Shown here piece by piece: positions 8,534 to 17,092 of a stretch of 64,000 nucleotides of DNA. The notes under the pieces are model-generated. The model saw only the letters and a list, made by a program, of their open reading frames with translations, made no database searches and was not told the origin of the DNA. Source of the stretch: Streptomyces shenzhenensis (GTDB taxonomy: Bacteria > Actinomycetota > Actinomycetes > Streptomycetales > Streptomycetaceae); assembly GCF_003688995.1 (NCBI RefSeq), contig NZ_PENI01000035.1, positions 37,032-101,031 on the forward strand. Reading direction: 5' to 3'. Position 1 is the first letter of the stretch; each line of letters begins with the position of its first letter. A program made the position numbers and the translations under genes.

Positions 8534-9739
8534 TCAATGCGCCGGTTTGAGCGGGAGCAGGGCGCTGATGCGGAATCCTCCGCCCGGGCGGGGCCCCGCG
8601 TCGAGGGTGCCGCCGACCATGCCGACCCGCTCGCGCATGCCGATCAGACCGTGGCCCCCGCCGTCGGCGCCGCCCTCCTCGTACAGCTCGTGCGGGGCGC
8701 CCATGCCGTCGTCCTCGACGAGCAGGCCGAGCCCGTCGTCGAAGTAGACCAGGCGCACACTGGCGCCCGCGTTCGGCCCGCCGTGCTTACGGGTGTTGGT
8801 CAGGGCCTCCTGCACGATGCGGTACGCGGTCAGCTCGACGCCGCTGGGCAGCGGGCGCGGGGTGCCCTCGACCTTGAAGTCGACCGGCAGCCCGGAGCTG
8901 CGGCACTGCTCGATCAGCTCGTCGATCTGCTCCACGTCGGGCTGCGGGACGTACTCGCCGACCTCCTTGTGCTCGCCGGTGCGCAGCACGCCGAGCAGGC
9001 GGCGCATCTCGGCGAGCGCCTGGCGGCCGGTGGAGGAGATCGTCTCCAGGGCCTTCTTCGCCTGGTCGGGCGCGGCGTCGAGAACATAGGCGGCGCCGTC
9101 GGCCTGCACCACCATCACCGACACGTTGTGCGCGACGACGTCGTGCAGTTCGCGCGCGATCCGGGCGCGCTCGGCGGCGACCGCGACCTTGGCCTGTGCC
9201 TCCCGCTCCCTCTCCAGGCGGGCGGCCCGCTCCTCCAGCTGGGCGAAGTAGGCGCGGCGCGTGCGCATGGAGTCGCCGAGCACCCAGGCGAGGGCGAACG
9301 GCACGGTCTGGAAGACGGCTATGGCGATCTGCCCCGCGAAACTCGTCTGCTCGACCGGCCAGCGGATCTGCGCCAGGGTCGCCGCGCACAGGCCGGTGGC
9401 CAGGGCGAACCAGGAGGCCCAGCGCGCACCGGTCGCGGCGACCGTGTAGATGATCACCAGCATGGCGAAGTCGGCGACGGTCGTCTCGACGTCCAGGACG
9501 AGCTGGGCCACTCCGGTCCCGGCGGCCAGCAGCAGCATCTGCTCCGGCAGCCGGCGGCGCAGCGCGATGACGGCACACAGCACGGTGGACACGACCAGCC
9601 CCTCGGCGACCGATCCGTGGTGGCCCGACACCCCGTCGACGCTGGCGACGCCCACGCAGGAGAGCCCGAACAGGACGACGGCCCAGAAGGTGTCGACCCA
9701 CGTCGGGTGTCTGCGAAGGAAGTCGTAGAGGCGCTGCAC
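8534..9739 (-). CDS. Membrane-bound sensor histidine kinase (HisKA_3 type)
   Basis: A 401-residue sensor kinase of the NarX/DesK-like class. Several hydrophobic helices occupy about residues 15-150, then a coiled linker rich in Arg/Glu leads to the dimerisation/phospho-acceptor helix RIARELHDVVAHNVS with H199. The HATPase domain includes the N box (VQEALTNTRKHGG) and G boxes (VEDDGMG and GLIGMRERVGMVGG). No extracellular sensor domain is obvious, so it probably senses a membrane or intramembrane cue. It precedes the response regulator gene on the same strand. Confidence 0.92.
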   Translation of the reverse strand: MQRLYDFLRRHPTWVDTFWAVVLFGLSCVGVASVDGVSGHHGSVAEGLVVSTVLCAVIALRRRLPEQMLLLAAGTGVAQLVLDVETTVADFAMLVIIYTVAATGARWASWFALATGLCAATLAQIRWPVEQTSFAGQIAIAVFQTVPFALAWVLGDSMRTRRAYFAQLEERAARLEREREAQAKVAVAAERARIARELHDVVAHNVSVMVVQADGAAYVLDAAPDQAKKALETISSTGRQALAEMRRLLGVLRTGEHKEVGEYVPQPDVEQIDELIEQCRSSGLPVDFKVEGTPRPLPSGVELTAYRIVQEALTNTRKHGGPNAGASVRLVYFDDGLGLLVEDDGMGAPHELYEEGGADGGGHGLIGMRERVGMVGGTLDAGPRPGGGFRISALLPLKPAH

Positions 9740-9857
9740 GTAACCCAGAGTAGGGAAAGGTGATGTGTGCGGGGGTCAACCGGAGGGCCGATCCGTGCCT
9801 GACGCACATACTCCGCAAGGTGGAGACCGTGATCATCTACGCGCCTAGTCTGGTCCG

Positions 9858-11072
9858 ATGACGGACGGGACGACACGCGGGACCACAAGCGGGTCCGCAG
9901 GCGGAACGGGCGGCGCGGAGCGGGATTCCGCGCCGGGCGGGTGGCGCGGCTGGCGTGCGGCCACCGAGGCGGCGCTCTACGGCCCCGGCGGCTTCTACCG
10001 CCGCCCCGAGGGACCCGCCGGGCACTTCCGTACGTCCGTGCACGCGTCGCCGCTGTTCGCCGCGGCCGTGGCGCGGCTGCTGTGCCGGGTCGACGAGGCG
10101 CTGGGGCGGCCCTCGGCGCTGGACTTCGTGGACATGGCGGCCGGACGGGGCGAACTGGTCACCGGCGTGCTCGCCGCGCTGCCCGACGAGGTGGCCGCAC
10201 GCGCGCGTGGGTACGCCGTGGAGGTCGCCGACCGCCCCGCGGGGCTCGACGAGCGGATCACCTGGCTGAGCGCGCCCCCCGCCGGGATCACCGGGCTGCT
10301 GTTCGCCAACGAGTGGCTGGACGACGTGCCGCTGGAGGTCGCCGAGGTGGACCACGCGGGCGTGGCCCGGCTGGTGCTCGTACGGCAGGACGGCATCGAG
10401 CGGCTCGGGGAGCCCGTGGCGGGGGCGGAGGCGGCGTGGCTCGCGCGCTGGTGGCCGCTGCCGCCCGAGGAGGGGCTGCGCGCGGAGATCGGGCTGCCGA
10501 GGGACACCGCGTGGGCGTCCGCCGTCGGGTGCGTCGAGCGGGGGCTCGCGGTCGCCGTGGACTACGCCCACACGGCGCGGGCGCGGCCCCCGTTCGGGAC
10601 GCTCACCGGGTTCCGGGAGGGACGCGAGACGGCACCCGTGCCGGACGGGTCCTGCGACATCACGGCACACGTCGCACTGGACGCGTGCGCGGCGCGGGGA
10701 GCGTGCACGGCGCGGGACACCGAGGAGGCGCGGGACCGCGGGGAGGCACGGGACACCGAGGAGGCGCCGGACGCCGGGGAGGCGCGGGACGCCGGGGAGG
10801 CGCGGGACGGCGATACGGCGCCGGGTGCCTGTGGGGCGCTCCCCGACGCGCTCCTGCTGTCACAACGCGATGCGCTGCGCGCCCTGGGCCTCGCCGGCGC
10901 ACGCCCCCCGCTCGCGCTCGCCGCCACGGACCCCCAGGCGTACCTCAGCGCCCTCGCGAGCGCGGGCGAGGCCGCGGAACTCACCGCGGTCGGCGGCCTC
11001 GGCGACTTCGGCTGGCTGCTCCAGCCGGTCGGCATCCCGCACCCGCTCGCCCCGGACTCCACCCGCGCGTGA
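9858..11072 (+). CDS. MidA/NDUFAF7-type SAM-dependent methyltransferase with repeat insertion
   Basis: A 404-residue protein with the class I methyltransferase loop DFVDMAAGRGELVTG (about residues 92-106) and the downstream LLFANEWLDDVPLEV and AVDYAH segments that are typical of the MidA/NDUFAF7 (DUF185) family. In mitochondria NDUFAF7 dimethylates an arginine of the complex I subunit NDUFS2, the NuoD homolog. A nuoD paralog lies tail-to-tail with this gene, which supports a conserved substrate relationship by inference. Residues 284-319 form an unusual low-complexity insertion of six EARDxx hexapeptides inside the C-terminal half. The start at 9858 follows a short intergenic region divergent from the kinase. 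Confidence 0.8.
   Translation: MTDGTTRGTTSGSAGGTGGAERDSAPGGWRGWRAATEAALYGPGGFYRRPEGPAGHFRTSVHASPLFAAAVARLLCRVDEALGRPSALDFVDMAAGRGELVTGVLAALPDEVAARARGYAVEVADRPAGLDERITWLSAPPAGITGLLFANEWLDDVPLEVAEVDHAGVARLVLVRQDGIERLGEPVAGAEAAWLARWWPLPPEEGLRAEIGLPRDTAWASAVGCVERGLAVAVDYAHTARARPPFGTLTGFREGRETAPVPDGSCDITAHVALDACAARGACTARDTEEARDRGEARDTEEAPDAGEARDAGEARDGDTAPGACGALPDALLLSQRDALRALGLAGARPPLALAATDPQAYLSALASAGEAAELTAVGGLGDFGWLLQPVGIPHPLAPDSTRA
10707..10814 (+). repeat. Six 18-bp tandem repeats coding EARDxx hexapeptides
   Basis: Six in-frame 18-bp units encode TARDTE, EARDRG, EARDTE, EAPDAG, EARDAG and EARDGD within the methyltransferase gene. The units are highly similar at the DNA level (core GAGGCGCGGGAC), indicating recent slippage expansion. 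The insertion is strongly charged and probably disordered, so it should form a surface loop. Confidence 0.9.
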
Positions 11073-11093
11073 GACACCCCGGGCCGGTCGCCG

Positions 11094-11133
11094 GTTACTT
11101 GCCGCTACTTATCACTACTTGTCGCTACTTATC
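11094..11133. repeat. Four 10-bp tandem repeats spanning the stop codon of the nuoD paralog
   Basis: Read on the minus strand the units are GATAAGTAGC, GACAAGTAGT, GATAAGTAGC and GGCAAGTAAC. The first unit contains the last sense codons and the TAG stop of the nuoD paralog; the other three lie just downstream in the convergent intergenic gap. The AT-rich decamer stands out in this GC-rich genome, and its period is close to one helical turn. Confidence 0.9.
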
Positions 11134-12276
11134 AATGTCCCCGACCACGAAGAACATCGACCCCAGGATCGCCACCATGTCCGCGACCAGCGTCCCCGGG
11201 AGCAGCTCGGTGAGCGCCTGGATGTTGTTGTACGAGGCCGAGCGCAGCTTGAGCCGGTACGGGGTCTTCTCCCCCTTGCTGACCAGGTAGTAGCCGTTGA
11301 TGCCGAGCGGGTTCTCGGTCCACGCGTACGTGTGCCCCTCGGGCGCCTTCAGGACCTTCGGCAGCCGCTGGTTGATCGGGCCGGGCGGCAGCTCCGCCAG
11401 CCGGTCGAGACAGGCGTCGGCCAGCGCCAGGGCGTTGTGCGTCTGCTCCAGGAGGCACTCGAAGCGGGCGAGGCAGTCGCCCTCCTGCCGGGTCACCACC
11501 CGCAGGGTGTCCCGCAGCTCCCCGTACGCCAGGTACGGCTCGTCGCGCCGCAGATCGAAGTCCACGCCGGCCGCCCGTGCGACGGGCCCGCTCACGCCGT
11601 AGGCGTGCACGGTCTCCGGCGCGAGTACCCCCACGCCCCGGGTGCGCCCGCGGAAGATCTCGTTGCCGAGGACCAGGTCGTCGAAGACGTCCATGCGGGA
11701 ACGCACCGCGGCGACGGCGGCACGCGCGCGTGCCGTCCAGCCGGCCGGCAGGTCCTCCTTGAGGCCGCCGACCCGGTTGAACATGTAGTGCATGCGCCCG
11801 CCGGAGACCTCCTCCATGACGTTCTGCAGCACCTCGCGCTCCCGGAACGCGTAGAAGACCGGGGTGATGCCGCCCAGCTCCAGCGGATAGGAGCCCAGGA
11901 ACATCAGGTGGTTGAGCACCCGGTTCAGCTCGGCGAGCAGCGTGCGCGTCCACACCGCGCGCGTGGGGACCTCCATGCCGAGCATCCGCTCCACGGCGAG
12001 CACCACACCCAGCTCGTTGGAGAACGCCGACAGCCAGTCGTGGCGGTTGGCGAGCATGACGATCTGGCGGTAGTCGCGCGCCTCGAAGAGCTTCTCCGCT
12101 CCCCGGTGCATGTAGCCGATCACGGGTTCCGCGTGCACGATGCGCTCGCCGTCCAGCACGAGCCGCAGCCGCAGCACGCCGTGCGTGGAAGGGTGCTGGG
12201 GACCGATGTTGAGCACCATGTCGGTGCTCTCCGCCGCACCGCCGATCCCGACCGTGGTCTCCGTCGTAGGAGTCAT
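11125..12276 (-). CDS. Stand-alone NADH-quinone oxidoreductase subunit D paralog
   Basis: A 383-residue homolog of the 49-kDa/NuoD subunit of complex I. Conserved blocks seen are NIGPQHPSTHGVLRL, GYMHRGAEKLFE, ELNRVLNHLMFLGSYPLELG, the GGRMHYMFNRVGGLKEDLP segment and the C-terminal DMVAILGSMFFVVGDIDK, which is close to canonical. The arginine of the MHRG motif, equivalent to the residue dimethylated by NDUFAF7 in mitochondria, is retained. No other nuo gene is in the window, so this is likely a second copy outside the main nuo operon. ATG at 12276 gives the family-length protein; the longer open frame upstream runs into the divergent PH-domain gene. Confidence 0.9.
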   Translation of the reverse strand: MTPTTETTVGIGGAAESTDMVLNIGPQHPSTHGVLRLRLVLDGERIVHAEPVIGYMHRGAEKLFEARDYRQIVMLANRHDWLSAFSNELGVVLAVERMLGMEVPTRAVWTRTLLAELNRVLNHLMFLGSYPLELGGITPVFYAFREREVLQNVMEEVSGGRMHYMFNRVGGLKEDLPAGWTARARAAVAAVRSRMDVFDDLVLGNEIFRGRTRGVGVLAPETVHAYGVSGPVARAAGVDFDLRRDEPYLAYGELRDTLRVVTRQEGDCLARFECLLEQTHNALALADACLDRLAELPPGPINQRLPKVLKAPEGHTYAWTENPLGINGYYLVSKGEKTPYRLKLRSASYNNIQALTELLPGTLVADMVAILGSMFFVVGDIDK

Positions 12277-12307
12277 GCACCCAGTCTCTCCTACGTAGGC
12301 TGGCCGT

Positions 12308-12841
12308 ATGGAGACGGGGAGCCCGCGCGAGGCGGGAGCGGCGGGGACCGCTGAGGGGACCGAGGGGACGGCGGGCGCCGGGCCGGTGTGGACCGGGCTG
12401 CCGCCGGGGCTGCTGCGGATGCGCCGCCTGCTGCTGTCGGTGTGGCTGGGACTGGTCGCCCTGGCCGCGGGTCTGCTGCCCGGCCTGCTCGCCGGGCCGC
12501 CCTGGGCCGCGTTCGCGCTGCTGCCGCTGGCCCTGTGGGCATGGGGCTGGGTGATGCTCGGCCGCAACTGGCGCTCCTGGCGGTACGCCGAGCGCGCCGA
12601 CGACCTGCTGATCAGCCGCGGCGTCCTGTGGCGCGAGGAGACCGTCGTGCCCTACGGGCGCATGCAGCTCGTCGAGGTGACCTCCGGACCCGTGGAGCGG
12701 CACTTCGGGCTGGCCAGCGTCCAGCTGCACACCGCCGCCGCGGCCACCGACGCCACCATCCCGGGCCTCGACCCGGCCGAGGCGGAACGGCTGCGCGACC
12801 GGCTCACCGAGCTCGGCGAGGCCCGATCGGCCGGCCTGTGA
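12308..12841 (+). CDS. PH domain-containing membrane protein (YdbS-like)
   Basis: A 177-residue protein with two hydrophobic helices around residues 40-85 followed by a bacterial PH (bPH2, DUF304-type) domain with the pattern RGVLWREETVVPYGRMQLVEV. Such proteins occur as pairs of short YdbS-like and long YdbT-like members. Only 31 bp separate its ATG from the divergent nuoD-paralog start, and that gap contains the palindrome CCTACGTAGG, so the two promoters must be very compact. It overlaps the next gene by 4 bp (GTGA). Confidence 0.85.
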   Translation: METGSPREAGAAGTAEGTEGTAGAGPVWTGLPPGLLRMRRLLLSVWLGLVALAAGLLPGLLAGPPWAAFALLPLALWAWGWVMLGRNWRSWRYAERADDLLISRGVLWREETVVPYGRMQLVEVTSGPVERHFGLASVQLHTAAAATDATIPGLDPAEAERLRDRLTELGEARSAGL

Positions 12842-14166
12842 CCGCGCCGGGCGTCGAGGACGGCATACGGACGGAGCGGGCCGTGGCCGAGCGGCGGCTG
12901 CACCCCGTGACGCCCTTCCGGCGGGCGTGGGCGCCGGTCGCCGTGCTCGCCGGGTGGGCGATGCACGACCCGAACCAGGCGCAGGAGCAGTTGACCAAGC
13001 TGACCACCGCATGGCTGCTGACCGGGCTCGCCGTGCTGGTCCCGGCGGCTGCCCTCTACGGCTTCCTGTCCTGGTGGTTCACCCACTTCTCGGTGACCGA
13101 CAGCGAACTGCGCATACGCACCGGCCTGTTGTTCCGGCGCACGGCGCACATCCGGCTGGAGCGGATCCAGGCCATCGACGTCACGCGTCCGCTCCTCGCG
13201 CGCGTGGCGGGCGTCGCCAAGCTGCGCATCGACGTCGTCGGGGCCGACAAGAAGGACGAACTCGCCTTCCTGGGCGAGGGCGAGGCGCGCGCCCTGCGCG
13301 CGGAACTGCTCGCGCGCGCCGCCGGTTTCGCGCCCGAGACGGCGCACGAGGTCGGCGAGGCCCCGGCGCACGAACTGCTGCGGCTGCCCGCACGGGACCT
13401 CGCGGTCTCCCTGGTGCTGACGGGCGCCACCTGGGGCTCCCTGGTGGCCGCCCTCGTCGTACCGCCCGTGCTGTGGCTCGCCACCCACAGCGTGTGGACG
13501 GTCCTCGCCACCGGGCTGCCGCTGCTCGGCGCGGCGGGCGCGAGCAGCGTGGGCCGGTTCGTCGCCGAGTACGACTGGACGGTGGCCGAGTCCCCGGACG
13601 GGCTGCGGATCGACCACGGGCTGCTCGACCGCGCGCACGAGACGGTGCCGCCGGGGCGGGTGCAGACCGTACGGATCGTGGAGCCGCTGCTGTGGCGCCG
13701 GCGCGGCTGGGTGCGGGTGGAACTGGACGTCGCCGGGTCGTCGAACTCCGTGCTCGTGCCGGTCGCCCCGCGCGCGGCCGCCGAGTCGGTCATCGCGCGC
13801 GTGCTGCCCGGCGTGGCCGTGCCGCGGTCGGCGGAGCGCCCGCCGCGGCGCGCCTGGCGGTGCCTGCCGGTGTGGTGGCGCGGGCACGGCATCGCGGTCA
13901 CCGACACGGTGTTCGCCGCCCGGCACGGGCTGCTGCGCCGGAGCCTGTCGCTGGTGCCGCACGCCAAGGTCCAGAGCGTACGGCTCACGCAGGGCCCCTG
14001 GGAACGCCTGTGGCGCCTCGCGAACGTCCATGTGGACACCGGGGCCAACAGGACCGTCACGGCCCGTCTACGGGACGCCGGGGAGGCGGCGCGGCTGCTG
14101 CACGCCCAGGCCGAGCGATCACGGACGGGCCGCAGGGCCGCCCCACCGGACCGCTGGATGACCTGA
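12838..14166 (+). CDS. PH domain-containing membrane protein with repeated bPH2 domains (YdbT-like)
   Basis: A 442-residue partner of the preceding gene, started by a GTG that overlaps its stop. It has hydrophobic segments near residues 35-50, 60-80 and two more around 180-235. Three bPH2-like units are visible by the repeated pattern of a turn, RTGLLFRRTAHIRLERIQAI, then GLLDRAHETVPPGRVQTVRI, then GLLRRSLSLVPHAKVQSVRL. This matches the Bacillus YdbT organisation. Its role is not known; YdbS/YdbT-type pairs have been linked to membrane stress or bacteriocin tolerance in Bacillus, which cannot be transferred with confidence. Confidence 0.85.
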   Translation: MTAPGVEDGIRTERAVAERRLHPVTPFRRAWAPVAVLAGWAMHDPNQAQEQLTKLTTAWLLTGLAVLVPAAALYGFLSWWFTHFSVTDSELRIRTGLLFRRTAHIRLERIQAIDVTRPLLARVAGVAKLRIDVVGADKKDELAFLGEGEARALRAELLARAAGFAPETAHEVGEAPAHELLRLPARDLAVSLVLTGATWGSLVAALVVPPVLWLATHSVWTVLATGLPLLGAAGASSVGRFVAEYDWTVAESPDGLRIDHGLLDRAHETVPPGRVQTVRIVEPLLWRRRGWVRVELDVAGSSNSVLVPVAPRAAAESVIARVLPGVAVPRSAERPPRRAWRCLPVWWRGHGIAVTDTVFAARHGLLRRSLSLVPHAKVQSVRLTQGPWERLWRLANVHVDTGANRTVTARLRDAGEAARLLHAQAERSRTGRRAAPPDRWMT

Positions 14167-14208
14167 ACGCCCGTGGACGGACGCCCGGCCCGAGCGCGTC
14201 CGGTGGGC

Positions 14209-15609
14209 TCAGGAGGCCGCGCTGCGCAGACCCGGCAGCTCGATGTGTTCCGTCTCGTCGTGCGCCGTCAGGTCGATGACCTCGCCGGCGTCGTGCGCCT
14301 TCTCGCCGGCGGGCTTGAACTCGCCGTCGGACTCGGTCTTGTGGAGCGCGAGCGCCTCCTGGCCGACCACGTCGGCCAGGTCCTCGTTCTGCACGGCGTC
14401 CAAGGGCGCCGACGCCTCGTCCTTCTGGGTGCCGAAGAAGTCGAACCCGCCCTCGACCGCCGGCCGCGCGGGCGCGGGCGGTACGACGGCCACCGCGGTC
14501 GGCACGGTGAAGTGCCCCGAGGGCTGCTGCGCGGACTTGGCGGACGCGGCCGGCACCGGGGCGGCGGCCGCGTGCTCGTGCCCGGCGGCCGCCTCGGGCT
14601 GCCCCTGGGGCTCGTCCTCCGGGACGGACTCCGCGGCGGGCTCCCTGACGTGCTCCGCGTCGCCATCGCCCGGCCGCGCCTCGGCGGCCTCGGTCTCGTT
14701 CGTCACACCGTCCGCGGGCCCGTCTCCTTTGGGAGCGGGCTCCGGGGCCGACGGAGGAGCCGGTACGGAGGCGGACGCGGGCTCCGAGGCGGCGTCGAGG
14801 TCGGAAGCGGGCGACGCAGAGTCCGCTGCGGACTCCGGGCCGGACTCCGCAGCCGACTCCTCCGGGGGCTCCTCGTCGCCGTCGGCCAGGCGGGACAGCG
14901 CCGCCTGGGCCCGCAGGAACAGCTGGGACCCCGCGGGGGAGAACACCCCGGGAGCCGCCGGCTTCGCCTCGCCCGCCTCGTCCGCCTCGTTCTTCTCGTC
15001 CGTCGCCTCGGCCCCGGCCGCCTCGCGAGTCCCGGGCTCGTCGGCCGCCGTGCCGCCGTCGGACCGGTCGGCTCCGGACGCGGCGGCATCCGCCCGCGCG
15101 GTCGCCGGCTGCACGGTCTCCGGCTGCGCCACGGCCGGCAGCGCGTGCGAGGGCACGGCCTCGATCTCCAGCAGCCGGCGGCCCTCCAGGGCGGTGGCGC
15201 GCTCGGTCTCCGCCGTGGCGTAGCGCCGCAGCAGCGCGGCGTGCTCGTTGCGCAGCCCCGCCAGTTCGGCCCGCTTGGCGCGCAGCCGCTGCTCCAGTTT
15301 GGCGCGCAGTTCGCGGGACTCCTCCAGGTCGGTCTCCAGCTCCGCGGCCCGCTCCTCGTAGCGCCACTCGTCACCGGTACGCGCGCGCGTGAGGTCGGCG
15401 ACCTGCTTGCCGGCCTGCGCGTCCCAGCGGCGCATCACGGCCGCGCCCACGAACGCGGTCGCCGCGGCGACCGCGGCGAGCAGGCGGAGCACCATCGGTT
15501 CGGAGGACACCCAGGGGCCCAGCGCGCAGACGAGGGCGACGCCGGCGATCGCCGAGGGCGGCAACAGCCTGTGCAGTGGCGGGGAATGGCGGTGACGTCC
15601 ACGTGGCAT
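14209..15609 (-). CDS. Hypothetical membrane-anchored acidic coiled-coil protein
   Basis: I do not recognise a named family. The 466-residue protein starts with two hydrophobic helices (about residues 17-35 and 41-59), followed by a predicted coiled coil (about 75-145, heptad-like RELRAKLEQRLRAKRAEL). A long disordered Ala/Glu/Pro/Asp-rich stretch spans about 150-400. Short ordered-looking motifs remain at the C-terminus (GGFDFFGTQKDE, NEDLADVVGQEALALHK). Such layouts suggest a scaffold tethered to the inner face of the membrane. It is convergent with the PH-domain pair (42-bp gap). Confidence 0.7.
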   Translation of the reverse strand: MPRGRHRHSPPLHRLLPPSAIAGVALVCALGPWVSSEPMVLRLLAAVAAATAFVGAAVMRRWDAQAGKQVADLTRARTGDEWRYEERAAELETDLEESRELRAKLEQRLRAKRAELAGLRNEHAALLRRYATAETERATALEGRRLLEIEAVPSHALPAVAQPETVQPATARADAAASGADRSDGGTAADEPGTREAAGAEATDEKNEADEAGEAKPAAPGVFSPAGSQLFLRAQAALSRLADGDEEPPEESAAESGPESAADSASPASDLDAASEPASASVPAPPSAPEPAPKGDGPADGVTNETEAAEARPGDGDAEHVREPAAESVPEDEPQGQPEAAAGHEHAAAAPVPAASAKSAQQPSGHFTVPTAVAVVPPAPARPAVEGGFDFFGTQKDEASAPLDAVQNEDLADVVGQEALALHKTESDGEFKPAGEKAHDAGEVIDLTAHDETEHIELPGLRSAAS

Positions 15610-15741
15610 GGCCAGAAACTTACCGCGCGTAGGCGAATGGCGGTGCCCCGGCCCGTAAAAACACAGCCATACCGAAGCCTTTTCGCAACATAGGGAACGG
15701 CACCGGCGAACCTTGCTCCGCCGAATTGTTCAAGATCGTTT

Positions 15742-16863
15742 TCAGTGATCGGTCAATCGCCCGCTCAGCCACTGCAACGTGGCCGGGATCTCGCGCCGCC
15801 ACGTGGTGAAGTTGTGCCCGCCGCTGTCGAGGATGATCGAGGAGATCCGGGTCAGGTTCGTGGCCTCCACCCGCTTGATGAATTCCAGCGTGGCCTTGTA
15901 GTTGGGCTCGCCGACCTTGCTGCTGCTGACGAGCAGTGCGGTGTCCGGCGCGGCCTCGTGATCGAGGAACCAGCGCAGATCGGCGCGATTGCGCAGATCC
16001 TTGTCGCCGCGGAAGAGATCGCCGGTCGTGGGATCCGCCGGCGCCCTGTAGTACGGGGACAGGCCCGCGCCCGCCGCGTACACACCGGGATGGTGCATCG
16101 CGAGCTTCAGGGCGCAGTAACCGCCGGTGGAATCGCCGACGATCCCCCAACTGCCCGGCTTTCCGCCCACCCGGTAGTGGGCGCGCACGGCATCGGGCAG
16201 ATCCCGGGCGAAGAACGTCTCGGTGCGCGGGCCGCCCGGCACGTCCACGCACTCCGTGTCCCGCGGCGGCGCCACCGTCGGCCGCAGCATCACCAGGATC
16301 ATCGGCTGCATGCGCCCGTCCTCGGCGAGTTGCCGCGCGGTACGCGGGTAGTGCAGCTTGTCCACCAGGGCGCGCGCCGTGCCGGGATACCCGGTGAGGA
16401 CGACAGCCACCGGGAACGTACGCGTGCGGTGGCGCGGCTGGAAGTACTCGGGCGGCAGATACACGTACGCGGGCGTGGCGATGCGGGTCGTACGCCCCAC
16501 GACGTCGACCCGCTGCACCTCCCCGGCGATCTGCGGCAGCGAACCGCTCGCGCCCGGCACGCGCCCGGTGCCGACCACCTGGAGCGGGCCGCCGCCGTGG
16601 CCGGTGTGGTCGACGACGACGCCCTGGCCGGTCTCCTGGCCGAACAGGTCGGCCCAGCCGGCGTAGAAGCCGAAGGCCTGGTTGGCGGCGATGCCCAGGG
16701 AGCCGAACAGCGCCACCTGGGTGGCCAGCAGCAGGGCGATCCGGCCGCTGACGGCCCGCCAGGTCGCGCGGGCCAGCCGCGGCCACACCCACACCGTGCC
16801 GGCGAACAGGAGCACGGCGGACCCGACCGCCAGTGCCAGCACCTTGTCGCTCGTCAGACCCAT
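15742..16863 (-). CDS. Membrane-anchored esterase of the antigen 85/esterase D type
   Basis: A 373-residue alpha/beta hydrolase with two N-terminal hydrophobic helices (residues about 8-27 and 41-65), so the catalytic domain is probably outside the membrane. The nucleophile motif GDSTGGYC and a late His in SGGHNFTTW are consistent with the catalytic triad of the putative-esterase family that includes mycolyltransferase Ag85. Streptomyces lack mycolic acids, so a transferase role on mycolates is excluded by biology; the acyl substrate is unknown. It is divergent from the MprF-like gene, with a 229-bp intergenic gap. Confidence 0.85.
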   Translation of the reverse strand: MGLTSDKVLALAVGSAVLLFAGTVWVWPRLARATWRAVSGRIALLLATQVALFGSLGIAANQAFGFYAGWADLFGQETGQGVVVDHTGHGGGPLQVVGTGRVPGASGSLPQIAGEVQRVDVVGRTTRIATPAYVYLPPEYFQPRHRTRTFPVAVVLTGYPGTARALVDKLHYPRTARQLAEDGRMQPMILVMLRPTVAPPRDTECVDVPGGPRTETFFARDLPDAVRAHYRVGGKPGSWGIVGDSTGGYCALKLAMHHPGVYAAGAGLSPYYRAPADPTTGDLFRGDKDLRNRADLRWFLDHEAAPDTALLVSSSKVGEPNYKATLEFIKRVEATNLTRISSIILDSGGHNFTTWRREIPATLQWLSGRLTDH

Positions 16864-17092
16864 GGGCTGCTTCCTGCCTGCGCTTTCCGCCCACGGGCCG
16901 CCGCCGCGTTCGTCGCGAGGGCTTGCCCCGGGCTTTCCGTGGCCTTTGAACCGGCTTTCCGATGGGGAATGAACCTGATCCCCCGGGACACCGTCCTAGA
17001 GGGCGCAATGTCGCCGGATGCCCGAATCGGCACCGGGTCCAAGGTCTCTCGCAGAACTACGGGATGCGATGTCTGTCAGGATAGATGGGGAA

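Noticed and set aside
15742..16863. Mycolyltransferase (antigen 85) function
   Set aside because: The fold and GDSTGG motif fit the family, but the genome context is Streptomyces, which has no mycolic acids.
17018..17092. Upstream ATG start for the MprF-like gene
   Set aside because: The 25 codons have about 50% G/C in third positions, unlike all coding sequence here, so ATG at 17093 is preferred.
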